Assembly: GCA_038881895.1 (NCBI GenBank)
Contig: JAVZOV010000001.1
Location: 372,001 to 436,000 of the forward strand
Direction of reading: 5' to 3'
Source of the DNA: Thermoprotei archaeon
GTDB lineage: Archaea; Thermoproteota; Thermoprotei; Gearchaeales; WAQG01
Length of the DNA stretch: 64,000 nucleotides
The position numbers and the translations under genes were made by a program. Positions 1 to 8,129 of the stretch are shown here, in pieces; the stretch's first letter is position 1; each line of letters begins with the position of its first letter. Below the pieces are notes generated by a model. The model made no database searches. It saw nothing but the letters and a program-made list of their open reading frames with translations, and had not been told where the DNA came from.

Positions 1-173
1 CTTATAATTATGCTTATTCCACCCAATTCAGGAATTTCTGGTTTATTTAGCTTGTGCACATCTATTCCTGTCTTGCCAATTCTTTTCATGACATTCATAA
101 TTAGTGGTGTTAATAGAAATGTTAGTGTAAAGCTAACAATCGGTGGTAATATTATATTAATTTCATTGGCCAT
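1..173 (-). CDS. GlcNAc-1-phosphate transferase-like glycosyltransferase (family 4), N-terminal part
   Basis: Only the first 57 residues are inside the window; the gene runs off the left edge. The ATG lies at 173-171. The visible protein has one membrane segment (about residues 4-22) followed by a basic loop and the stretch KTGIDVHKLNKPEIPELGG. The KP-x-IPE-x-GG motif is typical of the first cytoplasmic loop of polyprenyl-phosphate GlcNAc-1-P transferases (MraY/WecA/Alg7 family), which load the first sugar onto dolichyl phosphate for N-glycosylation in archaea. It is divergent from mptA. The family call rests on this motif and the topology only, and the sugar is unknown. Confidence 0.72.
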   Translation of the reverse strand, partial: MANEINIILPPIVSFTLTFLLTPLIMNVMKRIGKTGIDVHKLNKPEIPELGGISIII

Positions 174-294
174 TCTATAGCACCTATTATTTTTAATTTA
201 ATGATTAACTATAAAATAAACTTTATGATTTCTGTAATAACGCAGTGTTCATGTATATATTGTTGAACTATTTCTATAGAGTGTGGTGATAAAC

Positions 295-1212
295 ATGCTT
301 ACTAGTGATGTGCAAAATAGTATACCTGATGTTACGATAAAAATTGACCGTGTTGGTGTAAAACGTGTTAGACGAATAGTATCTGTTAATACTCCTAAGG
401 GTTTAATGAACTTTAATTGTGAACTTGAGGCTTACATAGATTTACCCGCAATGCAACGGGGTGTTCATATGTCAAGAAACATTGAAGCATTCATAGAAGC
501 TATAGATGAGGCAAGAAACAACGGTGCATCATGTTTAGAAGAAATGGTTGAAAAAAGTGGTAAAAAATTGCTTGAGAAACACTCATATGCATCGCGAGCT
601 GAGGTCATAGTTAATACATCATTCTTTTATGACGAGAATTTCTTAGGTATGAATACTCAGGAGGTTGCTGAAGTAAAAATAAAATCAAGTGTTGATCGTA
701 ATAATCACAAAACTAGGTGCGTTTCTGTAACTCTTGAGGGTATGACTGCATGTCCGTGCGCCCAAGCAACGTATAGTGAAATAGAGAAAACTGAAATAAC
801 ACAGACACCTACACATACGCAAAGAGCACGATTAACGATCTCAGTAACAAATACGTTAAACGATAATGAAGATAAGATAGCTAGAATTGAGTGGCTTATA
901 GATACTGCCCGCAACTCATTCTCTTCCCCAGTGGTTAGTCTTCTTAAAAGAATTGATGAGTATAAGTTAATAAAAAATGCAATACATAGGCCTAGATTTG
1001 CCGAAGATGCTGCTAGGTTTGCATTAATTAATATAGCGAAGAAACTCTACGAGGAGGGATTTCCGCTAAACACAGTAGTTCGTGTAGAACTCGAGAGCTT
1101 TGAGAGCATACATCCGCACAACGTATACGCGTTTAAAGAGGCAAGCCTTAAAGAGTTGATAGAGGAAAATAATTATAAAAACCACGTAAATTGTACAACC
1201 AACAATTCATAA
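295..1212 (+). CDS. mptA: GTP cyclohydrolase IV (MptA/FolE2 family)
   Basis: Converts GTP to 7,8-dihydroneopterin 2',3'-cyclic phosphate, the first step of archaeal tetrahydromethanopterin-type pterin synthesis. About 305 residues, the usual length. The CPCAQ motif falls near residue 153 and PTHTQR near 172; both are MptA signatures, and the latter replaces the GAHNQR-like motif of bacterial FolE2. An upstream in-frame GTG exists at 283, but GGTGAT at 285-290 is well spaced for the ATG at 295, so I use that. The gene converges with mptG, overlapping by six bases at the 3' ends. With the two genes that follow it forms a pterin cluster. Confidence 0.93.
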   Translation: MLTSDVQNSIPDVTIKIDRVGVKRVRRIVSVNTPKGLMNFNCELEAYIDLPAMQRGVHMSRNIEAFIEAIDEARNNGASCLEEMVEKSGKKLLEKHSYASRAEVIVNTSFFYDENFLGMNTQEVAEVKIKSSVDRNNHKTRCVSVTLEGMTACPCAQATYSEIEKTEITQTPTHTQRARLTISVTNTLNDNEDKIARIEWLIDTARNSFSSPVVSLLKRIDEYKLIKNAIHRPRFAEDAARFALINIAKKLYEEGFPLNTVVRVELESFESIHPHNVYAFKEASLKELIEENNYKNHVNCTTNNS

Positions 1213-2208
1213 TTTTTGAATGTATAATCGATTGGGAATACTTTTAATCTTAGCTCCATGGTTTCTTGGCCTAGTGATCATTATCTTTGCATTAATATCC
1301 TTCTTCTCAAGTCTATGCTTAAGTTTGTTTAGTATCCTTTTAGCTAATTGATCATTATCAATAATACCATAAGCTGTTGGTCCCCAACTGCTTTGTCCTG
1401 CACCATAAGCTCCTAGTGATATAAGCGTCTTTACAATGAATTCCGTTTCTTCACAACAAAATATGCCTCCCTGAATTGGTTTAAAGTATTCACCCACCAT
1501 GAATTGTATTTTGGTTAAAAACTTGCCAAAAAGTTTTGGATTATTCCACAATATTGCAGGAATTAAGCCTGTCAAGATGAGTCTAGAGATTTCTGATGAA
1601 ATTGATGGCGGCATTGGTCTTGGGTTCATCATGATTATACGCTCATTATCTTCACTAAATCCTTTTTTATGAAGAGGTGTGGCTAATATGAATCGCCAGC
1701 TAGTTGGTATTTTTATTCTAGAGATGACCTTTGGTATATCATTACTACCGGTTACAGGTGGTATAATTTTATTCTCAGACAAGAATCGACCACTATCTAT
1801 TATGAATCCACCGTCTTCAAATGATGCAATGCCTATACCAGATGCAAATCCTAATCCCACTAGACCCGCTAAATCCCTAACACTCATTCTCAGATTATAA
1901 AGTCTAGAGGCTGATACTCCTAATGCCAGTTTAAGTTGTGTTGTTGAACCGAACCCTACATGAGATGGAATCTCATCAAACACTCTTATTTTAAGTCCTC
2001 CAATATTCAATAGGCGTACTATCTGTTGACATATTGGAAGAACTCTATCACTTTTATCATTCTCTATTAATATGGAATCATGAACATCTACAGACATCAT
2101 ATAGGAGGGTTCTTTAAGGCTCATTCCAATACTTCCATATGCAGTATAAGAATTAATTGTATTAAAGAAGCCCAAATGTATTCTTGAACCTGTTTCTATT
2201 AATAACAT
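1207..2208 (-). CDS. mptG: beta-ribofuranosylaminobenzene 5'-phosphate synthase
   Basis: Joins 4-hydroxybenzoate (or 4-aminobenzoate) to PRPP with loss of CO2, committing to the arylamine half of methanopterin. GHMP-kinase fold: N-terminal SRIHLGFF, the glycine/serine-rich PSHVGFGSTTQ near residue 80, and a C-terminal YGAGQSSWGPTAYG segment typical of the family. 333 residues is normal. The ATG at 2208 is preceded by GTGATCA. It lies downstream of the DHPS-like gene and a possible small gene on the same strand, with mptA convergent. Archaea use this pathway for methanopterin-like C1 carriers even where methanogenesis is absent. Confidence 0.88.
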   Translation of the reverse strand: MLLIETGSRIHLGFFNTINSYTAYGSIGMSLKEPSYMMSVDVHDSILIENDKSDRVLPICQQIVRLLNIGGLKIRVFDEIPSHVGFGSTTQLKLALGVSASRLYNLRMSVRDLAGLVGLGFASGIGIASFEDGGFIIDSGRFLSENKIIPPVTGSNDIPKVISRIKIPTSWRFILATPLHKKGFSEDNERIIMMNPRPMPPSISSEISRLILTGLIPAILWNNPKLFGKFLTKIQFMVGEYFKPIQGGIFCCEETEFIVKTLISLGAYGAGQSSWGPTAYGIIDNDQLAKRILNKLKHRLEKKDINAKIMITRPRNHGAKIKSIPNRLYIQKL

Positions 2209-2342
2209 TTTTGATCACAACTCTTTCTTAATAATAGAGGGATATGGGTACTCCAAAGAAGGATTAGCCTTAACCTTTCTAGGTTTATAGGATTATTGAT
2301 TCTTGTCTTCAGTTTGATATCGGGTCTAGATTGCATTATCAT
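2199..2342 (-). CDS. possible 47-residue protein in the pterin operon
   Basis: A short frame exactly fills the gap between the DHPS-like gene and mptG. GGAGGT touches the first ATG (2342) and sits at normal spacing before a second ATG two codons later (2336), the likelier start. The 3' end overlaps the mptG start in another frame. The product is basic, beginning MQSRPDIKLKTRINNP, with a Leu/Ile-rich middle and a C-terminal CxxxC. I recognise no family. Evidence for it is position, the strong ribosome-binding motif and the overlap; evidence against is small size and the lack of a recognisable domain. Confidence 0.45.
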   Translation of the reverse strand: MIMQSRPDIKLKTRINNPINLERLRLILLWSTHIPLLLRKSCDQKCY

Positions 2343-2366
2343 ACCTCCGAGCGTGAGTTGACATTA

Positions 2367-3923
2367 TTAGAAAGCTGTTAAAGGGAGAGATTCATCCTGT
2401 ACATAACTTTTGTTTAGTCGTAGAGCGGTTTCTGCTTTTTGTAGTTCCATTCCTATGTATGCTGCATGATCTAAGCGCGAAATTAATCCTAAGTCTATGA
2501 TTTTTTTGGCTACTGCATCAGCTGTGGCGCCTTTTATCGTAATGCTTCCTTTTCTACCCTGATATACTGCTATTATCAACCCACGATCCCTGTCAAGTCC
2601 TATTTTAAAGAAACCTTGGGGATCTAGATTTGTATGTCCGAAACCATGCTCAGAGAAGATCTCAGTAGATGAATCAACGTTAATTGGTACGGTTTTATCC
2701 GATTTCTCTTTAAGTATTAAAAGGTTCACACCTAAGTCTTTAGGATATGTTCTTCTTACATGTGCTAGCGTAACCATTTTTGATGCTGTTACTACTTCCC
2801 TTGTGGATCCTTTTGCTTTATGACTTTTTTCAACTACAAGGACAGCTGAAACTCCAAGCTCGTATGCAAGAACTGTAAGGAGAGCATTAATACCAACACT
2901 ATCAGCATCAATCATCTCGGTCACATTACTGATTCCTATCATCATTGGCAAGATTTTTCGTTTCTTTAATTCAATCGCAGTTTCCAGCCCTGTAAGTAAG
3001 CCTGGATTTATAGGCGGTTCTATTATCGGATCTATTATCACATTCTCTATTTTTTTCTCACGTGCTTTACTTAGAAGATAATCAATAAGCTTTAACCTTT
3101 CATCTACACTTCTGGGTACAAAATTTTCTTTCATGTTTGTAGGTATTAAAACAACAGCAACAGACCCAGGTATTGAGGATATATCAGATATGGTTCCAGC
3201 ATCCAAATTAAGTATCATATCAGAACCAGCATTTATTCCAGCCTTGATCTCTGAAATTGCCATCGAATCTACAGCTATAGGCACATCGTAATTTTCCTTG
3301 ATGAATCTTATTGTAGAGTATACTAGATCTGGCATTGGATTACTAGCATCAAAACCAACACTCACTATATCTGCACCTGCTTCGACTCTCTTAATGATTT
3401 CCTGAAGTAATTTGTTTCTATCATAAAGGTGGGCTTCAGTGATTTCAGATATAACCCTTATTGGTGGTGGTCGTAAAGGAATCTTTACTTTACCAGCTAT
3501 TATAAACATTTGGTCAACTATGCTCTTCTCTATCATAGAGAATGTTTGAGAAATTTCATTAGATACTTCTCCTTCATATATCATATCGGCAGGTATTTCA
3601 CCTGAAAGCTTTTCTATTTTCATAGTGCTCAATATTTTTGATATATCTGCGAAATGTTTGGGCCCTTTAACGCAGGGGATTCCCATTCTCTCCGAAATTA
3701 TTGATGCCGATCCTCTTGCAAGACCAGGTATGATTACTATGTCATAATCCCTAACATTAGCTCTCAAAAGAGCTTCTGCAATATAATTTGTAGAAGCTAA
3801 TGCAGCAACTGGCAAACGAAGAGTAAGAACGTCCACTTTATAACCAGTCAGTTTGCTAAGAATCTCAGCTTCTCTCCTAACATAACCCTCTGCTATAATA
3901 CCCGTAACTAATAGCATCCTCAT
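2367..3923 (-). CDS. dihydropteroate synthase-like protein (archaeal methanopterin type)
   Basis: Archaeal DHPS-related protein of about 518 residues. An N-terminal domain (LLVTGIIAEGYV onward, about 180 residues) is followed by a pterin-binding TIM barrel (GADIVSVGFDASNPMPD, AVDSMAISEI, MILNLDAGTISDI, VIIDPIIEPP) and a C-terminal tail. Homologues are linked with condensation of the pterin moiety in methanopterin synthesis. The frame extends to 3983, but family members start at MRMLLVTG, so I place the start at 3923. It is first in a minus-strand operon with the small ORF and mptG. Substrates are inferred from family and context. Confidence 0.85.
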   Translation of the reverse strand: MRMLLVTGIIAEGYVRREAEILSKLTGYKVDVLTLRLPVAALASTNYIAEALLRANVRDYDIVIIPGLARGSASIISERMGIPCVKGPKHFADISKILSTMKIEKLSGEIPADMIYEGEVSNEISQTFSMIEKSIVDQMFIIAGKVKIPLRPPPIRVISEITEAHLYDRNKLLQEIIKRVEAGADIVSVGFDASNPMPDLVYSTIRFIKENYDVPIAVDSMAISEIKAGINAGSDMILNLDAGTISDISSIPGSVAVVLIPTNMKENFVPRSVDERLKLIDYLLSKAREKKIENVIIDPIIEPPINPGLLTGLETAIELKKRKILPMMIGISNVTEMIDADSVGINALLTVLAYELGVSAVLVVEKSHKAKGSTREVVTASKMVTLAHVRRTYPKDLGVNLLILKEKSDKTVPINVDSSTEIFSEHGFGHTNLDPQGFFKIGLDRDRGLIIAVYQGRKGSITIKGATADAVAKKIIDLGLISRLDHAAYIGMELQKAETALRLNKSYVQDESLPLTAF

Positions 3924-4082
3924 AATACTACCCACATATTCTAACAAATTACTTATTAATGAATTTTCAGCAATCATGAACATTTTATTCTACTCATTTT
4001 TAGATTTATGAATGAAGAAATCCTATTATGAAGATGTTTAAAAGCTAGGTTTAATTTTTAGTGGAAATTTTTAAATTATGAA

Positions 4083-5285
4083 GTGCTGGAAGTGGCCACA
4101 CACACTAAGGTTTTTTATAGTGATGATTTCATAATTAGAATTAATCAGGGGTTTGTTTCTATTGATCGTAATATAAATGAGATAGCATCATTTGATTTGA
4201 ATGGAAGGTTGATTTTATATGTAAATAAAGATGGAACATACAAGCGTTCTCTTGAAAATCGTTTTTATAAGGTTAAATGGATCGGAGAACAGAGATATGT
4301 TAAGGATGCTACGAGGGATGAAGGGAAGGATGTTGTAATTAATGCATATAGAATTGTTAGAGATGCATTAGATCATTTAAAAACTAATGATGAAGATGCG
4401 TTGAACATTTTGAAAGTAATTGCGTCCAGAGACTGGGAGTGGTTAGAAAAGGATGCTGAAAAATTTAGGCAGATATACAAGTGGTCAGTGTCACTAATAC
4501 CACCTGACCAATATTTCTCTGTTTACTTAACGTTTACTGAAGGGTGTGCATGGAATAAATGCACGTTTTGCAAACTTTATAGAGATAGACCGTACCGTGT
4601 AAGGTCTATTGACGAATTTAAACAACATATAAATGATGTCAAAACATTTTTTGGAAGAGGGCTTGAAATTAGAAGAACGGTGTTTTTGGGAGATGCGAAC
4701 GCTATCAACGTGAATCAAGAGACTCTTGTAGAGGCATTAAAAGAAATAAAAAAGGAACTTAATAGGCCTGTCTATTCTTTTGTGGATGCGTTCACCACGC
4801 CAAAGAGAAAAAATATAGATGATCTTATGGAATTAAAGAGAGAAGGTTTGAAAAGGTTATACGTAGGGTTAGAGAGTGGTAGCAAAAGAGTACTTTCTAT
4901 ACTCAATAAACCTATGGAAGTTGAGGATTTTGTAGATTTTGTAACTAGTCTTAAAGATGTCGGCCTTTCGATATCGATCATAGTAATAGCCGGTGTTGGG
5001 GGGAGAATGTTCTGGAACGAGCATGTGGACAAAACTGCTGAAGTTATAAGTAGAATACCACTAGATAAAAATGATTTGATTTACATTTCTCCGTTAGTAA
5101 AATATAGAGATATACCTTATGTGCGTATCGAGAAAGAATTAGGATTAGGTGAATTAAATGATGATGAGATTCTAATACAGACTAAAGAGTTAAGGAATAA
5201 AATCAGAGAAGTTTTTGAAAAAATAAATAACAGAGTATTTCCATCAACTATTGCAAGGTACGACCTAAAGGAATTCGTATACTAG
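4083..5285 (+). CDS. radical SAM protein of unknown substrate
   Basis: Radical SAM enzyme of 400 residues. The [4Fe-4S] motif is at C155, C160 and C163 (GCAWNKCTFC), a CX4CX2C arrangement instead of the common CX3CX2C; this spacing is known in a COG1032-like archaeal/bacterial group. The barrel continues with RRTVFLGDANAI and YVGLESGSKRVLSILNKP, typical of the SAM-binding strands. The first about 130 residues are a separate N-terminal region without recognisable motifs. Start is GTG at 4083; an ATG three to five bases earlier is out of frame. The promoter-like TTTAAAA lies near 4035. It diverges from the pterin operon and is followed at once by repeat copy A. No function assigned. Confidence 0.8.
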   Translation: MLEVATHTKVFYSDDFIIRINQGFVSIDRNINEIASFDLNGRLILYVNKDGTYKRSLENRFYKVKWIGEQRYVKDATRDEGKDVVINAYRIVRDALDHLKTNDEDALNILKVIASRDWEWLEKDAEKFRQIYKWSVSLIPPDQYFSVYLTFTEGCAWNKCTFCKLYRDRPYRVRSIDEFKQHINDVKTFFGRGLEIRRTVFLGDANAINVNQETLVEALKEIKKELNRPVYSFVDAFTTPKRKNIDDLMELKREGLKRLYVGLESGSKRVLSILNKPMEVEDFVDFVTSLKDVGLSISIIVIAGVGGRMFWNEHVDKTAEVISRIPLDKNDLIYISPLVKYRDIPYVRIEKELGLGELNDDEILIQTKELRNKIREVFEKINNRVFPSTIARYDLKEFVY

Positions 5286-5299
5286 ATGATGTATTTAAC

Positions 5300-5573
5300 T
5301 TTGATGGCGGGGAGTCTCCATCCGTAGGGGTGGGGATGAAGGCCGATAAGCTTATATTTTTTCTCGTTGTATTTATCATTGCTTGGTTGGCAGACCTAGT
5401 AGGCATGGAACAGGCCGAAAGAGACGCCTGCTGAGGGCAAGACCTCCGTAACCCACCTTCCACACAGGATTCCCGAAACGGTCTCACCTGCCGAGACCTC
5501 CGCTGTGGGTGAGTGGAGATCGAGTCTGTCCGTGGAAGCAGGAAGCCACCTGCGAAAGCTGGTGGTAGTTCAC
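5300..5573 (+). mobile_element. structured GC-rich repeat, copy A (omega-RNA-like non-autonomous element)
   Basis: Copy A of a roughly 275-bp repeat also found at 13889-14162 and 50442-50719 (reverse). It begins just after a TTTAAC flank and ends in TAGTTCAC. It is much richer in G and C than its surroundings. Likely hairpins: GGTCTC/GAGACC, closed by CCCAC/GTGGG; a terminal CCACC/GGTGG stem with GC-GAAA-GC tip; and long-range CCTGCT/AGCAGG. The 3' end (GAAGCAGG, hairpin, TAGTTCAC) resembles right ends of IS200/IS605-type TnpB elements. An internal TTATATTTTTT near 5350 could serve as a TATA box for the last about 190 bases. No believable protein is encoded. Confidence 0.75.
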
Positions 5574-5651
5574 GAATACTCATCCTCTAAGAAATAATGT
5601 TTTTTCTAAAATTTTGGAAGCTTAAAGATTAAGGAACTAAGAACCTTAACC

Positions 5652-5676
5652 AACTTTAGTCGTAGAGAACATCAAT
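5652..5676 (+). repeat. short transposon-end scar (ACTTTAGTCG type)
   Basis: The segment ACTTTAGTCGTAGAGAACAT followed by CAAT matches 17751-17775, which is the 3' end of a decayed IS607-type remnant. I read it as a solo right-end scar. Around it (5574-5711) I see no gene. Confidence 0.5.
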
Positions 5677-5711
5677 ATTTGTATCATTTATTCTGAATAA
5701 GTACTAGTGTT

Positions 5712-5945
5712 TTATTCTTCAGTTAAGATATCCATTATAACTCCTTGACCTAAACCGTCTGGATTCCCATTGAATTTTATTTTGATGAAGGACCCTGTTA
5801 TTTCAACTACTTGTCCTTCCCATGTTTTATCTTTATAATCTTTATAAATAACTTTCTTGCCAACTAATTTTTCAAGATTTGTTTCCTCTGATGTCATGGC
5901 TAGGATACTATCATCCTCAAATGAGACTAATATTGCTGTAACCAT
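5712..5945 (-). CDS. conserved small beta-rich protein, function unknown
   Basis: 77 residues, beginning MVTAILVSFEDDSIL. The core LVGKKVIYKDYKDKTWEGQVVE followed by a short turn and IKIKFNGNPDGLGQG alternates hydrophobic residues like a small SH3/KOW-like or OB-type barrel as seen in ribosomal or RNA-binding proteins. I could not match it to a named family. The ATG at 5945 is preceded on the minus strand by GGTGATAGA, a good ribosome-binding motif. It is transcribed toward repeat A and lies downstream of truD on the same strand, with 66 bases between. RNA binding is only a guess from the fold impression. Confidence 0.7.
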   Translation of the reverse strand: MVTAILVSFEDDSILAMTSEETNLEKLVGKKVIYKDYKDKTWEGQVVEITGSFIKIKFNGNPDGLGQGVIMDILTEE

Positions 5946-6011
5946 TCTATCACCAAGCTTTTATTAGATAAAAATAATAAATATTTTTCTTAGGAATGTC
6001 TTGTCTCATGA

Positions 6012-7421
6012 TCAATTTTTATTGATATTAATAATTCCTACGTAGGATAGGTGATTTTTAGGTTTCATAATTTCTCTAAGGAGGTTTGTAGCATAACTTC
6101 CTCTTTTTAGCCTGAACCTAATTGTCATTAATTTACGTCCATTGAAAATGTCATCATTGTATATTTTTACTATTGAAAAGTTTTCGATATTGATGAGTGG
6201 TTGCCTATATCCACCTGTTACGTATAGTTTTTTCTTTAAGGCTGGAACTTTAAAATCTTTGAGCCTTACTTTCTCTTCTGCTAAAATTTTATGTTGTATT
6301 TCTCCTTGTATTCCATCTGCAAGCTTAACAATGTAACCTGGAACTGTTATCACAAGGACTGCTTTTCCTAGTCTGATTAAATTGTTAGCTTCTGAAGTGC
6401 TGATTGTTTTATTTGCGATCAGAATCCTTGTAGATTGGTAACCATGGGAATCTGTTAATGCAATCAGGTCGCCATCAGTTGTCTCGATTAATGATAAACC
6501 GTTACGCACACGTTCGCTGAGAAATTTATTGAAAATATAAGATCCGTATGATTCAACAAAAAGTCTTAATAGGTTCTTTGGTAATCGTTCAAGAGCACCT
6601 ACGTAGTCTTCAGGATGCTTTATTAAATATTTAAGAACAATTCTTTCAAAATGCAATTCTCTTGGCATCACTTTAAGCGTTTTTACGGGATCCATAGTCT
6701 CATCGAATGTTCTGCGCGCTTCAATGTGTGTTTTAGGCTCACCGATAACAGGAGAGCCTATAAATTTCATTACTGCGCTTTCGAAATCACTCTTGACTAT
6801 GTATTTTCCGACTAGATGACTGGATGCTCTAGGTATTCCAAAGCGTTGATATCCATAAAAATTTGCAAGGCCTCCAAGCTCTTCTATTTCTTTAATAATA
6901 CTGAAAATATGATTGGCTAAATCATGTTCAGAGCTACTATCAATATTTCTTATACAGACGGTAAACTGGTTACCGTATAACATTCCAGGTCTTAGAGGAC
7001 CTAAACTGAAACCTGTCCATAGAATTTTAATTTTGCGTAAATTTATCTTTTGTAAATCGCTCGGGTTAATACCCTTGATTGTAAGTCCTTGTGTTATGAC
7101 AGCTCTTCTGTCTTTAATGCCAGCGATACCTATCTGGGATGGTTTTACGTTAAGTTTTTTACAAAGTAATCTTATTGTTTCATGATGATCTAAGCCCCAT
7201 CTTTCAATGATGGTAAACACATAAGGTCCTGTTGTGGGTGAAGGGGGTGGAGTGAAATCTCCTAATAGGCTTGAACGATAAACAATTCCTTGTTCATTTA
7301 TCTCTTCGACGATGAAATCTTCTGTTTTGTACTTTATTATGCCTCCTATTCCTGGTGCTGATGATACATAAAATTCTATACCTAAACTCTTATCGAACTC
7401 TGGTACATTGAAGCTAATCAT
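6012..7421 (-). CDS. truD: tRNA pseudouridine synthase TruD
   Basis: Modifies uridine 13 in tRNA (and in some archaea position 35 of pre-tRNA-Tyr). 469 residues, the archaeal length with the inserted TRUD domain. N-terminal KYKTEDFIVEEI and then GIKDRRAVITQ with the catalytic aspartate at D104; FYGYQRFG near residue 195 is the conserved RNA-binding motif. C-terminal part KRGSYATNLLREIMK is typical. It ends the minus-strand run SIS gene, HAD gene, truD, with 24 bases before truD. The start ATG at 7421 follows an AT-rich spacer with only a weak ribosome-binding motif. Confidence 0.95.
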   Translation of the reverse strand: MISFNVPEFDKSLGIEFYVSSAPGIGGIIKYKTEDFIVEEINEQGIVYRSSLLGDFTPPPSPTTGPYVFTIIERWGLDHHETIRLLCKKLNVKPSQIGIAGIKDRRAVITQGLTIKGINPSDLQKINLRKIKILWTGFSLGPLRPGMLYGNQFTVCIRNIDSSSEHDLANHIFSIIKEIEELGGLANFYGYQRFGIPRASSHLVGKYIVKSDFESAVMKFIGSPVIGEPKTHIEARRTFDETMDPVKTLKVMPRELHFERIVLKYLIKHPEDYVGALERLPKNLLRLFVESYGSYIFNKFLSERVRNGLSLIETTDGDLIALTDSHGYQSTRILIANKTISTSEANNLIRLGKAVLVITVPGYIVKLADGIQGEIQHKILAEEKVRLKDFKVPALKKKLYVTGGYRQPLINIENFSIVKIYNDDIFNGRKLMTIRFRLKRGSYATNLLREIMKPKNHLSYVGIININKN

Positions 7422-7445
7422 CGAAATACTGTCCTTATTTTTTAT

Positions 7446-8129
7446 TTAAGGTAATTTGATTATATCTAACAGTTCTTTTATCGAATTGATTATGACAACA
7501 TTCTGAGGTAGTTGTTTATTCTTATATCCGATCAAGCTTCTGGAGACGTAAACCGTACGTAGACCTATGTTTGCAGCAACAGAGATTTCTTCAGGAACGC
7601 CGGAAACAAATATTACATTGTTCTCAGTTATCTTTAAATTTTGAATAGTATTATGTAAAAACTCTGATGTGAAACCTTGCATTGTGTTTGGGTTCTCCTC
7701 TATAAATACTCCATGAAAAAGGTGATCTAACCCTAGCGCTATGAGCTTTTGCCATTGTTTCACGGGAGGCCCTGATGTCACTACATAAACTTTAATGTTC
7801 TCATCTCTTAATTTCAAAATGGTTTGTATAATGTCTGGATAAGGTTTTAAGTATGCAGAACTGACTTCCCTGTATGCTAAGACGCCTGCTGCAATAATTT
7901 TGGGATCATATTTTAATCCCAGTGTTTCAATAAGTAAATCAAAATGTTTAGGATGGTGATTTCCATACTTTTTTACTATTTCATTAAGTATGTTGTATGC
8001 GAATTCTGCTTCAATTGGTAATCCTTCTGCTATCATAGCTTTTACAGCACTCATTCTAGCCATGCTCATTTGGAGTGTTGTATCATAGAGCGTATCATCT
8101 AATCCAAACAACACAGACTGAACATTCAT
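7446..8129 (-). CDS. HAD-superfamily protein lacking catalytic aspartates (probable pseudo-phosphatase)
   Basis: 227 residues with the HAD fold of the pyrimidine-nucleotidase/TIGR02253-like type. Motif I reads VLFGLDDTLYD, so the nucleophile expected before L10 is Gly9; only the second aspartate (D11) remains. Motif II (VVTSG, residues 116-120) and a motif III lysine (K124 or K129) are present. Motif IV reads FVSGVPEEIS (174-183) where GDxxxxD is usual, so the metal-binding acids are also gone. The reading frame is intact, which suggests a maintained non-enzymatic role. Its ATG overlaps the end of the SIS gene by four bases, so the two are probably co-translated. Confidence 0.82.
   Translation of the reverse strand: MNVQSVLFGLDDTLYDTTLQMSMARMSAVKAMIAEGLPIEAEFAYNILNEIVKKYGNHHPKHFDLLIETLGLKYDPKIIAAGVLAYREVSSAYLKPYPDIIQTILKLRDENIKVYVVTSGPPVKQWQKLIALGLDHLFHGVFIEENPNTMQGFTSEFLHNTIQNLKITENNVIFVSGVPEEISVAANIGLRTVYVSRSLIGYKNKQLPQNVVIINSIKELLDIIKLP

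Noticed and set aside
4527-4718. Short antisense ORFs inside clear genes, such as 4527-4718 and 4772-5032
   Set aside because: They lie within confidently identified genes, lack motifs, and reflect codon structure of the opposite strand.
5300-5573. RNase P or SRP RNA as identity of the repeat
   Set aside because: The conserved RNase P core segments and the SRP helix-8 motif are absent, and three copies with transposon-like ends do not fit a single-copy housekeeping RNA.
5248-5583. 111-residue minus-strand ORF through repeat copy A, with related ORFs at 13861-14202 (-) and 50550-50756 (+)
   Set aside because: All are antisense readings of the structured repeat. They look conserved only because the DNA repeats; starts and ends fall in unrelated flanks and the PPAFAGGF-like stretch is an artefact of the terminal hairpin.
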